The notes below the pieces were generated by a model. The model was given only the letters and a program-made list of their open reading frames with translations, made no database searches and was not told the DNA's origin. This document shows positions 1-7,400 of a DNA stretch of 64,000 nt, in pieces (positions within the stretch are counted from its first letter, which is position 1; the number at the start of each line of letters is the position of its first letter). The stretch is from Claveliimonas ammoniilytica (GTDB lineage Bacteria; Bacillota; Clostridia; Lachnospirales; Lachnospiraceae), in NCBI RefSeq assembly GCF_025567415.1, contig NZ_JAOQJV010000001.1, positions 248,001-312,000 on the forward strand, read 5' to 3'. Position numbers and translations under genes: made by a program.

Positions 1-303
1 TTTAATCAGGTCAGTACACCTGTGACAGAGATTGTAGGCGAGCTTGGACGAATTCTGATTGGACCGGAATTCTGGCATCCTACTACTGCAGAGCTTGTGA
101 TGAATGATGGAACCAGACAGACCTTTGAAAAAGCATATCCGGCAAGTGGTTTTCAATATGAGATAGAAGCGATACAGGAATGCCTGGAAAAAGGAGAAAA
201 GGAGTGTCCATATTTTACGTTAACAGACACAGAGATTATCGCAGACTGGATTGAAACCACCAGAAAAGAATGGGGTATTGTATACAAAGCGGATAGTGAA
301 TAA
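1..303 (+). CDS. Gfo/Idh/MocA family oxidoreductase, C-terminal part (5' end outside window)
   Basis: The frame is open from base 1 and ends at the TAA at 301-303, so only about the last 100 residues are visible. The pattern 'GELGRILIGPEFWHP' followed by short beta-strand-like segments and a closing helix with 'IIADWIETTRKEWGI' fits the C-terminal alpha/beta domain of Gfo/Idh/MocA NAD(P)-dependent dehydrogenases, which oxidise or isomerise sugars, inositols and their derivatives. The Rossmann domain and catalytic residues lie upstream of the window, so the substrate cannot be judged. It ends 37 bases before a VOC protein gene on the same strand and probably belongs to the same catabolic island. 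The family call rests on a short fragment. Confidence 0.7.
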   Translation, partial: FNQVSTPVTEIVGELGRILIGPEFWHPTTAELVMNDGTRQTFEKAYPASGFQYEIEAIQECLEKGEKECPYFTLTDTEIIADWIETTRKEWGIVYKADSE

Positions 304-340
304 ACAGTTAAGCATTGGTGAATAAAGGGAGGATGAGACG

Positions 341-1342
341 ATGAAAGGTAAAATCAAGCAGATTTGTGTGTTGGTAGATGATGTGCAGAAAGCGATGAAA
401 GAATATTGGGAAAAATTCGGTATTGGGCCATGGGATATCCGACATTTTACACCGGACACGGTGCATGATTTATATGTGCGTGGCGAAGCAGTGACTGAAG
501 GATTTGACTTTATCTGTGCTGTCTGCTGGGCAGGTGATATGGAATTTGAATTAATTCAACCGATCAAAGGTCCAAATATTTACTGGGAATTTTTAGAAAA
601 ATACGGCAGCGGACTTCACCATTTTAAAATTGTAATTCCTGATGATGAAGAATTGAGGGCGTATGTAGACGAATTACAGGCGAAGGGCCTTAAAGTAACA
701 CAGACAGGCTGGATTGATAATGATGTACATTATTATCTGGATTCATATGAACAGCTTGGACTGACATTGGAACTTGGAAATGGCGGTAAGATTGGACCAG
801 CACCAGAGGTTTATCCGGAGGAAGGTGCGATTCGGTCAATAAACCACATTCCGAATATCAGACAGCTTGCAATTGTCGTTGACGATGCGGAAAAATACAT
901 GAAGAATTATGCATATTATCTCGGAATCGATGGATGGGATGTGCGCCATTTTACGCCGGATAAGGTAAAGAGCCTGAAAGTAGGCGGTCATGAAGTGAAA
1001 GAGGAATTTGATTTTATCTGTGCAGTGAAATGGGCGGGAGATATGGAGATTGAAATCATTCAGCCAGTCAAAGGACCGAATATTTACTGGGAATTTCTGG
1101 AGAAACAGGGACCGGGATTCCATCATATTAAAGATATATTTTCAGACGAAGAGATTGCAGAAGAATGTGATCGCCTGAAAGCGTATGATGTGGAGATTAT
1201 GCAGACCGGATGGATCGATGGAGACAGTCACTATTATATGAGTACGCAAAAATTTCTTGATATGATCATAGAGTTTGGAAATGGTGGTAAGATCGGACCA
1301 CCGGATTATGTGTTTGCAGATGGAAAGCGGAGGCATTCTTGA
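341..1342 (+). CDS. Tandem two-domain VOC (glyoxalase/methylmalonyl-CoA epimerase fold) protein
   Basis: 333 residues, ATG preceded by GGGAGG. The protein is an internal duplication. Residues about 4-150 and 170-320 align almost without gaps; for example 'WDIRHFTPD' and 'WDVRHFTPD', 'FDFICAV.WAGDM' in both, 'KGPNIYWEFLEK' in both, and 'TGWID' in both. Each half has a Glu in 'E(L/I)IQP' and a His pair ('GLHHFK', 'GFHHIK') where VOC enzymes usually place metal ligands, so each may bind a divalent metal. VOC proteins include glyoxalase I, methylmalonyl-CoA epimerase and ring-cleaving dioxygenases; an anaerobe makes an isomerase or lyase role more likely than a dioxygenase. Its place beside a Gfo/Idh dehydrogenase and upstream of the LacI/GRE genes suggests a step in the same pathway. 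Specific function unknown. Confidence 0.8.
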   Translation: MKGKIKQICVLVDDVQKAMKEYWEKFGIGPWDIRHFTPDTVHDLYVRGEAVTEGFDFICAVCWAGDMEFELIQPIKGPNIYWEFLEKYGSGLHHFKIVIPDDEELRAYVDELQAKGLKVTQTGWIDNDVHYYLDSYEQLGLTLELGNGGKIGPAPEVYPEEGAIRSINHIPNIRQLAIVVDDAEKYMKNYAYYLGIDGWDVRHFTPDKVKSLKVGGHEVKEEFDFICAVKWAGDMEIEIIQPVKGPNIYWEFLEKQGPGFHHIKDIFSDEEIAEECDRLKAYDVEIMQTGWIDGDSHYYMSTQKFLDMIIEFGNGGKIGPPDYVFADGKRRHS

Positions 1343-1383
1343 ACTTTTATCTCCAACATTGTATCTATATTGAATAATCAGTA

Positions 1384-1413
1384 TTGACAATTATATGTTG
1401 TGCAATATATAAC
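1384..1413 (+). promoter_or_regulatory. Putative SigA promoter of the lacI-type regulator
   Basis: A consensus -35 box TTGACA lies at 1384-1389. The -10 is TATATA at 1406-1411 (16-base spacer) or TATAAC at 1408-1413 (18-base spacer). A sequence like the operator upstream of the GRE gene lies just downstream, at 1427-1438, which suggests autoregulation. Confidence 0.6.
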
Positions 1414-1426
1414 AAAAAAAGTGGCT

Positions 1427-1438
1427 TAAAACGATTAA
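1427..1438 (+). promoter_or_regulatory. Putative LacI-family operator (autoregulatory copy)
   Basis: TAAAACGATTAA differs by one base from the reverse complement (TTAAACGATTAA) of the palindromic core upstream of the GRE gene at 2526-2537. The central CG flanked by A/T-rich half-sites is typical of LacI-family operators. It lies between the putative promoter and the regulator start at 1467, in a good position for repression. Inferred from shared sequence only. Confidence 0.5.
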
Positions 1439-1466
1439 AGGTAGCAAAATACACAGGAGATAAGAA

Positions 1467-2471
1467 GTGCGCGCAACAATTAAAGATGTGGCGAAGCTTG
1501 CTGGTGTATCGACGGCAACGGTATCTAATGTGCTGACTGGACGTAAGAATGTCAGTGAATCATTACGTCGCCGGGTGAATGAAGCAAGTGCCGAATTGGA
1601 CTATAAACCAAATAGTATAGCGAGAAGCCTGAAGACGAATCAGAGTCACACGATTGGTGTGATCGTGCCGGATATCCTGAATCCTTTCTTCGCGGAAGTG
1701 CTGAAACATATTGGCTATGAGGCATCCAGAAAGGATTATCAGGTCGTGATGTATGAATCAGGTGAAAGCGTCAGACAGGAGAAAAAGCTGCTTCAGCAAT
1801 TAGTGGAAAGTGGAGTTGATGGAATTATTGATATTACATCGCGCCTGGATCGTGAAGAGTTAAAAGCAGGTTTTTCAGTGCCGCTTGTGCTTGGAGATCG
1901 TGTGGCATTTGACAGTGTGGGTAATGTGGCATTTGCACATACAGATAATCATGCCAGCGGACGAATTGCTGCAGATCACCTGATTGAGCGTGGGTATCGG
2001 AAGTTTGCATGTATTGCCGGACCTGTAGATGCAACTTCTGCTGCAAGAAGACGACTGGAAGGATTCCGGGAAGGACTACAGGAACACGGCTTTACAGAAC
2101 AGGATTTACTTGTTTTTTTGTGTAAATTTTCGTTTGATGACGGATATCGAATGATGAACCATTTTCTGGATATTTATAATCAAGAAGAAAATTGTGCCGT
2201 ATTTGCCAGTAGTGATATTATGGCTTGGGGGGCAGTGGAAGCATGCAAGAGTAGAGGCATCCGTATTCCGGAACAGATCGCAATAATTGGAAATGATAAT
2301 ATCTGGTGTAGTAAATATATTGAACAAGGACTTACGACCGTGGAGTATCCAGCGAAAGAGTTGGGCATCAGAACCATGGGAATGCTTCTGGAAGCACTGA
2401 ATCATGGTGGGGTATTCCGGGAACGGGAAGTCATCTTACAACCTAGTCTATGTTTAAGGAATACAACATAG
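1467..2471 (+). CDS. LacI family transcriptional regulator
   Basis: 334 residues starting at GTG, 7 bases after AGGAGA. The N-terminus has the LacI helix-turn-helix ('DVAKLAGVSTATVSNVL') and the hinge helix region ('KPNSIARSLKTNQS'). The rest is a periplasmic-binding-protein-like effector domain ('IGVIVPDILNPFFAEVLKHI', 'DNHASGRIAADHLIERGY', 'IIGNDN'). Length is normal for the family. Such proteins bind operators as dimers or tetramers and leave DNA when they bind a sugar or related ligand. Two similar operator-like sequences, one before this gene and one before the GRE gene at 2621, point to local control of the island. The effector is unknown. Confidence 0.92.
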   Translation: MRATIKDVAKLAGVSTATVSNVLTGRKNVSESLRRRVNEASAELDYKPNSIARSLKTNQSHTIGVIVPDILNPFFAEVLKHIGYEASRKDYQVVMYESGESVRQEKKLLQQLVESGVDGIIDITSRLDREELKAGFSVPLVLGDRVAFDSVGNVAFAHTDNHASGRIAADHLIERGYRKFACIAGPVDATSAARRRLEGFREGLQEHGFTEQDLLVFLCKFSFDDGYRMMNHFLDIYNQEENCAVFASSDIMAWGAVEACKSRGIRIPEQIAIIGNDNIWCSKYIEQGLTTVEYPAKELGIRTMGMLLEALNHGGVFREREVILQPSLCLRNTT

Positions 2472-2480
2472 AGAATCCTG

Positions 2481-2514
2481 ATTTATATGAGATTCTTCGG
2501 AATCTCATATAAAT
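2481..2514 (+). terminator. Perfect 15-bp hairpin with TTCG loop after the lacI-type gene
   Basis: The arms at 2481-2495 and 2500-2514 are perfectly complementary with a TTCG tetraloop, 9 bases after the regulator stop codon. The stem is A/T-rich and no T-run follows, so it may stabilise the mRNA 3' end or terminate inefficiently rather than act as a classical intrinsic terminator. Confidence 0.55.
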
Positions 2515-2524
2515 TACAACAAAA

Positions 2525-2538
2525 GTTAATCGTTTAAC
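2525..2538 (+). promoter_or_regulatory. Putative LacI-family operator upstream of the GRE gene
   Basis: GTTAATCGTTTAAC has perfect 5-base inverted arms (GTTAA/TTAAC) around TCGT. It matches the site at 1427-1438 on the opposite strand with one mismatch. A weaker copy of the core, AACGATTA, is at 2588-2595 near a possible -10 (TATAAA, 2605-2610). Two sites about 59 bases apart could allow looping. Regulator binding is an inference. Confidence 0.55.
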
Positions 2539-2620
2539 TACGCAACAAAAGACATACTTGAATATGTTTTGGAAAAGGACAGAGTGGAACGATTACTAAT
2601 ACACTATAAAAGGAGAGCGT

Positions 2621-5095
2621 GTGATGAAGTATTGTTATGAAGAAGGACAGAAAAGAACCGGACATGTGTTTATGGGCGAAGAGATTACGCGAAGTGCCCG
2701 CATTGAGACGCTGCGAGATACACTTCTGGAGGCAGTGCCACAGATATCAGCAGATAGAGCGATGATCGTGACGGAAGCTTATCAGAGGTATAACAGTGAA
2801 ACTATCTATATTAAGCGTGCAAAAACACTTGCAGAGCTTCTGGAAAAACTTCCAATTACGATTCTTGACGGTGAATTGATCGTAGGAAGTGTCAGTGACA
2901 AACTTCGCTGTGCACATATTTTTCCGGAATTCGGTCTGGACTGGCTGATTGAAGAACTGGATGGGAATCCAGTCAGACCAGAGAAACGCCCGGGTGATCG
3001 TTATGAGATTGCGGAAGCGGATGAGAATAAACTTCGCGAGATCACGGACTATTGGCGTAATAATAATCATGAGTATCGATGTAAGGCAGTGCTGCCGGAA
3101 GAGACACATTTGATTCGTGAGATGGGTGTGACGGATTCATACTGGTTGATGATCGGGGGTGAAGGACACCTGACAGTGAATCTGAAACGTGTTGTCAAAG
3201 AGGGACTTAGTAACTATATGAAAAGGGCAAAGGAACGGCTGGAGAATCTGGATTTGTCGGAACCATCTGAGGCGGAGCAGAAGCCATTTCTGGAGTCAGT
3301 GCTGATTACCTGTGATGCAGTGATAAAATATGCAGGAAGATATGCGGCGCTTGCTGAAAAACAGGCGGAAGAGACGGAAAATCCAGTGCGGCGGAAGGAA
3401 CTTCAACATATAGCGGATATCTGCAGACGTGTTCCGGCAGAACCTGCGAGAGATTTCCATGAGGCCTTGCAGTCAATATGGTTTATTAATCTCTGTATCC
3501 AGCTGGAAAACAATGGCCATTCCATATCGCTGGGACGTCTGGATCAGAATCTTTTTCCTTATTATAAAGAAAATATTAATTCCGGTGTAATGCGTGATGA
3601 AGATGCATTGGAATTGTTGGAATGCCTGTATCTTAAGCTGTTTCAGCTTCACAAAATTACAAGCTGGGGTAATACGAAATCGTTCAGTGGTTATCAATTA
3701 TTCCAAAATATTACGATCGGCGGGCAGGATATGAATGGAAAAGATGCAACGAATGAGCTTTCATATTTAATCCTGGGCGCTCAGGCGGCGATAAAATTAC
3801 ATACACCATCCATTTCACTGCGCTATCATGACCGTATTTCAGAGAAGATGATGTATGCGGCTATGGATGTTGTGCGTCTTGGCGGTGGGCAGCCTGCAAT
3901 CTACAGCGATGAAGTCTATATTCCGGCACTGGTTAACAGGGGGATCAGATGGGATGATGCAGTGGAATATTCCATTGTAGGATGTGTAGAAGCCATTGTG
4001 GAAGGCAAACAGACCGGAAGACCTAATGGAGCGGGATTCATTAATCTGCAGAAGATCATGGAACTTGCATTATATGGTGGAAAAGATCCGAATACCGATA
4101 TCTGCCTGCATCCGGGAAAGGGCAGTCTCGCAGATTTTGCCTCATATGAAGAACTTTATGAAGCATTCAAAGAACAGATTCGTTATTATTTCAAGTATCA
4201 GGTAATTACGGATAATATGATCGATATGGTAACCGAAAAAGGAATTGCAGATCCATTTGTGTCCTGTCTTGTGGATGATTGCATCGACAGAGGTAAGACC
4301 ATGAAAGAGGGTGGTGCGGTCTATGACTACTGTGGACCATTATATGTAGGAATGGCGAATGTGGGCAACACTCTGGCTGCATTAAAGAAATTGGTTTATG
4401 ATGAGCGTATTCTTACAGGTGTACAGGTGATGCATGCGATACAGACAAATTATGAAGATCTTACTACTGTACCATCTGGACCGGATATCCGTAAAATGCT
4501 TCTGGATGCGCCAAAATATGGTAATGACGATGACTATGTGGATGATATTATGGTAGATTATTTCCGGTTTATCTGTGAAGAAACAGCAAAGTATAAGACT
4601 ACACGGAACGGACGTGGACCGATCGGATGTATCTGGCAGCCGTCTACCAGTTCTGTGTCATCAAATGTGCCTTGCGGTGAATGTGTAGGAGCGACTCCGG
4701 ATGGAAGAAAAGCGGGAGAGGCATTGGCTGATACAGCATCTCCGACACATGGTACAGATACAAAAGGTATTACTGCCTCTCTTAAATCTGTAGGTAAACT
4801 TCCGACGGTTCTGGTATCCGGCGGACAACTGGTTAATGTTAAAGTGATGCCTGCAATGCTAGACGGTATGATGACAAGAAAAATGGTACAGGTACTGCGT
4901 ACATATCTGGGTAATTATAAAGGAATGCATGTTCAGATTAATTGTGTATCTGCAGATACACTGAAAGCAGCACAGGTGCATCCGGAAGAATATAAGGATC
5001 TGATGGTACGCGTTGCAGGTTATAGTGCATTATTTACTCCTTTAGATAAAGCACTGCAGGATGATATTATTGCAAGGACAGAGCACAGCGCATAA
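2621..5095 (+). CDS. Glycyl radical enzyme, dehydratase/lyase-like (PflD-type), substrate unknown
   Basis: 824 residues, with AGGAGAG before the ATG pair (2624 is also an ATG). The C-terminal glycyl radical motif is 'RVAGYSALF', with the radical Gly at about residue 800, 24 residues from the end. The thiyl-radical site is 'VGCVEAIVEGK' with Cys455 and Glu457. 'ENNGHSISLGRLDQ' (His300, Ser301) matches the substrate-binding His-Ser of glycerol and propanediol dehydratases. Against glycerol dehydratase (recalled numbering), the Asp 14 residues after the Cys is replaced here by Asn469-Gly470, so glycerol or propanediol need not be the substrate. The family includes glycerol, propanediol and other polyol dehydratases, choline TMA-lyase, isethionate lyase and arylacetate decarboxylases. 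The neighbouring sugar transporter and kinases favour a sugar, polyol or derivative. The activase follows 36 bases later. The enzyme should be oxygen-sensitive. Confidence 0.93.
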   Translation: MMKYCYEEGQKRTGHVFMGEEITRSARIETLRDTLLEAVPQISADRAMIVTEAYQRYNSETIYIKRAKTLAELLEKLPITILDGELIVGSVSDKLRCAHIFPEFGLDWLIEELDGNPVRPEKRPGDRYEIAEADENKLREITDYWRNNNHEYRCKAVLPEETHLIREMGVTDSYWLMIGGEGHLTVNLKRVVKEGLSNYMKRAKERLENLDLSEPSEAEQKPFLESVLITCDAVIKYAGRYAALAEKQAEETENPVRRKELQHIADICRRVPAEPARDFHEALQSIWFINLCIQLENNGHSISLGRLDQNLFPYYKENINSGVMRDEDALELLECLYLKLFQLHKITSWGNTKSFSGYQLFQNITIGGQDMNGKDATNELSYLILGAQAAIKLHTPSISLRYHDRISEKMMYAAMDVVRLGGGQPAIYSDEVYIPALVNRGIRWDDAVEYSIVGCVEAIVEGKQTGRPNGAGFINLQKIMELALYGGKDPNTDICLHPGKGSLADFASYEELYEAFKEQIRYYFKYQVITDNMIDMVTEKGIADPFVSCLVDDCIDRGKTMKEGGAVYDYCGPLYVGMANVGNTLAALKKLVYDERILTGVQVMHAIQTNYEDLTTVPSGPDIRKMLLDAPKYGNDDDYVDDIMVDYFRFICEETAKYKTTRNGRGPIGCIWQPSTSSVSSNVPCGECVGATPDGRKAGEALADTASPTHGTDTKGITASLKSVGKLPTVLVSGGQLVNVKVMPAMLDGMMTRKMVQVLRTYLGNYKGMHVQINCVSADTLKAAQVHPEEYKDLMVRVAGYSALFTPLDKALQDDIIARTEHSA

Positions 5096-5131
5096 GAAAA
5101 TACATAGCATGGCGTATCATAACGAAGGTAG

Positions 5132-6079
5132 GTGAATAGTGTGTTTGGTTCCGATTATAGGGAGATAGAAGAGACTACAAATGGAATCGTATTCAACATA
5201 GAACATTTCCATGTACATGATGGAGAAGGAATCCGAACCAATGTATTTCTGAAGGGATGTAATCTGCATTGCCCGTGGTGCTGCAATCCTGAGTCTATCA
5301 GTCCGGATCCACAGATTGCATTTTATAAAAAATTCTGCACCGGATGTGGGAAGTGCCAGAATATTTGCCCACAGCACTGTATAGAAATAACTGGAGATGG
5401 GAAAAGCAGAACAGATCGTTCGAGGTGTATTGCATGTGGGGCGTGTGAAAAGGTGTGTCCGCATGGTGCCAGAGAGTTGTTTGGTCATCGAATGAATGTG
5501 GCGGAAGTGATGGAGGATGTGGAGAAAGACAGCTTTTATTTTATGAATTCAGATGGCGGCATGACATTGTCAGGAGGTGAAACCTGTCTTCAACCGGAAT
5601 TTGCGAGAGCGCTTATTGAAGCAGCACACCGCAGATATATTCCCGTAGCGTTGGAAACCGCCGGAGCTGTCAGATGGGAAAACCTTTGGAAAGTTGCTGA
5701 ATTGGCGGATGAGATACTATTTGATTTAAAAACAACAAAAACTGAGCATTTTGCACAAGTGGGAAATATTTTTTTAAAAAAAGTGTTAAACAACTTGCAC
5801 AATTTAACTGTGAATGGTAAAATAATAACTGTGAGATGTCCCATAATACCAAATTTTAATGACACGGCAGAACATCTGGAGAATGTTGCGAAGATTGCGA
5901 CAGATTTTGGGATAAAGAAGATTGATCTGTTACCGTTTCATCAGTTTGGAAGACACAAGTATGAAGCAATCGAACGTGCTTATTGTTTGAAAGAATATCC
6001 GGAGATGGAACACAGTAAGGTAGAAGCGATGGCGGATTGCCTGAGAAAAAGGGGATTTCAAGTGTCAGTCGGTGGTTGA
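5132..6079 (+). CDS. Glycyl-radical enzyme activating protein (radical SAM)
   Basis: About 315 residues from GTG 5132; the in-frame GTG at 5141 is an alternative start. The radical-SAM cluster is 'CNLHCPWC' (Cys43, Cys47, Cys50). It is followed by an inserted two-cluster ferredoxin domain ('CTGCGKCQNICP' and 'CIACGACEKVCP'), which marks activases of the PflD/glycerol-dehydratase/choline-lyase type rather than the shorter PFL activase. 'LSGGE' and 'ETAG' are SAM-binding motifs. It would use SAM and a [4Fe-4S] cluster to abstract the hydrogen from Gly800 of the enzyme encoded just upstream. Spacing of 36 bases implies one transcript. The protein ends in 'SVGG', and its last codons form part of the first of two small hairpins. 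Confidence 0.95.
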   Translation: MNSVFGSDYREIEETTNGIVFNIEHFHVHDGEGIRTNVFLKGCNLHCPWCCNPESISPDPQIAFYKKFCTGCGKCQNICPQHCIEITGDGKSRTDRSRCIACGACEKVCPHGARELFGHRMNVAEVMEDVEKDSFYFMNSDGGMTLSGGETCLQPEFARALIEAAHRRYIPVALETAGAVRWENLWKVAELADEILFDLKTTKTEHFAQVGNIFLKKVLNNLHNLTVNGKIITVRCPIIPNFNDTAEHLENVAKIATDFGIKKIDLLPFHQFGRHKYEAIERAYCLKEYPEMEHSKVEAMADCLRKRGFQVSVGG

Positions 6080-6135
6080 TAACTGACAAATAATCAGATA
6101 TCAATATTCCATTTTGGTGGTTGATGAGATGGAAT
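6064..6135 (+). repeat. Two successive small hairpins sharing the same loop sequence
   Basis: GGTGGTTGAT occurs at 6071-6080 and again at 6117-6126. The first copy sits in the loop of a GTCAGT/ACTGAC hairpin (6064-6087) that includes the activase stop codon. The second sits in the loop of an ATTCCAT/ATGGAAT hairpin (about 6106-6135). There is no T-run. This may be chance, a duplicated remnant or an mRNA processing site. Confidence 0.4.
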
Positions 6136-6145
6136 GTGGATATAT

Positions 6146-6172
6146 ACTTTTGCAATATGCGAAAGTTATAAT
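6146..6172 (+). promoter_or_regulatory. Inverted repeat next to a -10 box upstream of the sugar-binding lipoprotein
   Basis: ACTTTTGC-aatat-GCGAAAGT (6146-6166) is an inverted repeat with one mismatch, ending directly at a consensus -10 box TATAAT (6167-6172). No good -35 is visible at 17 bases, which fits an activated promoter or one with an operator in its spacer. The repeat is unlike the TTAAACGATTAA sites, so another regulator could act here. Confidence 0.45.
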
Positions 6173-6222
6173 GGCATGAAGCAGCCAGAATGCTTCCAAA
6201 TTATACAAGGAGGATGTGTAAC

Positions 6223-7287
6223 ATGAAAAAGAGGATTTTAAGTGCAGTACTGGGCATCGCTATGGTAGCGACTCTGCTCGTTGGATGTGGCTCTGGCTCA
6301 TCTGATGACAGCTCAAAGGAAGACACCAAGACAGAGGACACCGCGAAGGATGATTCCGGTGAAAAGACAGCAGCTGATTACAAGATTGCTGTAGTTCCTA
6401 AGATGACAAACCTTGCATGGTTTGAGCGTATGGAACAGGGTGTTGATGACTATAACGAGGCTAACGGAACAAGCGTTGAGTACTGCGGATCTCCGGAAGG
6501 TGACGGACAGGCAGCATTCGTTGAGGGACTGATCTCTCAGGGATACGATGCAATCTGTGTAGTTCCGTTCGATGTAGAAGCTCTTGACCCTGTTCTTGCA
6601 AAAGCTAAAGAGGCAGGCATCGTAGTTATCTGCCACGAGGCATCTACAGTAGAGAACATGGACTATGACGTTGAAGCATTTGATACATTAGAGTATGGTG
6701 CTCACCTGATGGAAAAGATTAACGAACTCTCTGACGGAAAAGGACGTGTAATCCAGACAGTTGGTGCTCTGACATCTCAGTCTCACGTTGAGGAAGCTCA
6801 GGGTGGTAAAGAATGGGCTGAGAAGAATGCTCCAGATCTTAAAGTAGATGATCAGCCAATCGTTTCTGATGACAATCAGGACACAGCATACAGCAAAGTT
6901 AAAGAAGCACTTACAGCTGATACAAAACACGAGATCGTTGGTATCCAGTGTGCAGCTATGTCAGAGACTCCGGGTGCAGCTCAGGCAGTTGAGGAACTTG
7001 GACTTCAGGGCAAAGTACATATCGCAGGTACATCTCTTATGTCAGTTTGTGGCGAGTATGTTGAAGACGGAACAGTTGAGCTTATGAGCTTCTGGGATCC
7101 GGCACTTGCAGGTCAGGCAATGATCGAACTTGCTGTTGCAACTCTGAATGGAACAGTTGGCGAAGATACACTTTCACTTCCGGTAGAAGGATATGAGAAC
7201 CTGACACTTGAAGGCAAAGTATACACAGGTAGTGCTTGGATCGATGTTGATAAAGATAACTGCAACGACGAAGCATACGATTTCTAA
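6223..7287 (+). CDS. Sugar ABC transporter substrate-binding lipoprotein (ribose/galactose type)
   Basis: 354 residues; the ATG at 6223 follows AAGGAGGATG. The N-terminus 'MKKRILSAVLGIAMVATLLVG' ends in a lipobox (L-V-G-C, Cys22), followed by an acidic Ser/Asp/Lys linker, so the mature protein is a lipid-anchored extracytoplasmic receptor. The remainder is a periplasmic-binding-protein type 1 domain: 'YKIAVVPKMTNLAWFERMEQG', 'GYDAICVVPFDVEAL', 'KEAGIVVICHE'. It heads a transport operon of ATPase and two permeases. The gene has a codon use distinct from the flanking pathway genes (many GTT, GCT and TCT codons), as expected for a highly expressed protein. The ligand is unknown. Confidence 0.93.
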   Translation: MKKRILSAVLGIAMVATLLVGCGSGSSDDSSKEDTKTEDTAKDDSGEKTAADYKIAVVPKMTNLAWFERMEQGVDDYNEANGTSVEYCGSPEGDGQAAFVEGLISQGYDAICVVPFDVEALDPVLAKAKEAGIVVICHEASTVENMDYDVEAFDTLEYGAHLMEKINELSDGKGRVIQTVGALTSQSHVEEAQGGKEWAEKNAPDLKVDDQPIVSDDNQDTAYSKVKEALTADTKHEIVGIQCAAMSETPGAAQAVEELGLQGKVHIAGTSLMSVCGEYVEDGTVELMSFWDPALAGQAMIELAVATLNGTVGEDTLSLPVEGYENLTLEGKVYTGSAWIDVDKDNCNDEAYDF

Positions 7288-7330
7288 ATACATTTTGACA
7301 TCTAAAATGTTTTAACTGAATGAGCCTTAA

Positions 7331-7370
7331 GCCTCATAGGGAATTGCAATAAGGGCATTCTCTATGAGGC
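7331..7370 (+). terminator. Intercistronic hairpin between binding protein and ATPase genes
   Basis: GCCTCATAGGGAAT (7331-7344) pairs with ATTCTCTATGAGGC (7357-7370) with a single G-U pair, followed by TTTATTT. It probably attenuates transcription or protects the upstream mRNA, giving more binding protein than membrane components, a common arrangement in such operons. Confidence 0.65.
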
Positions 7371-7400
7371 TTTATTTGATGAAGAAACGAGGGATTCTAT

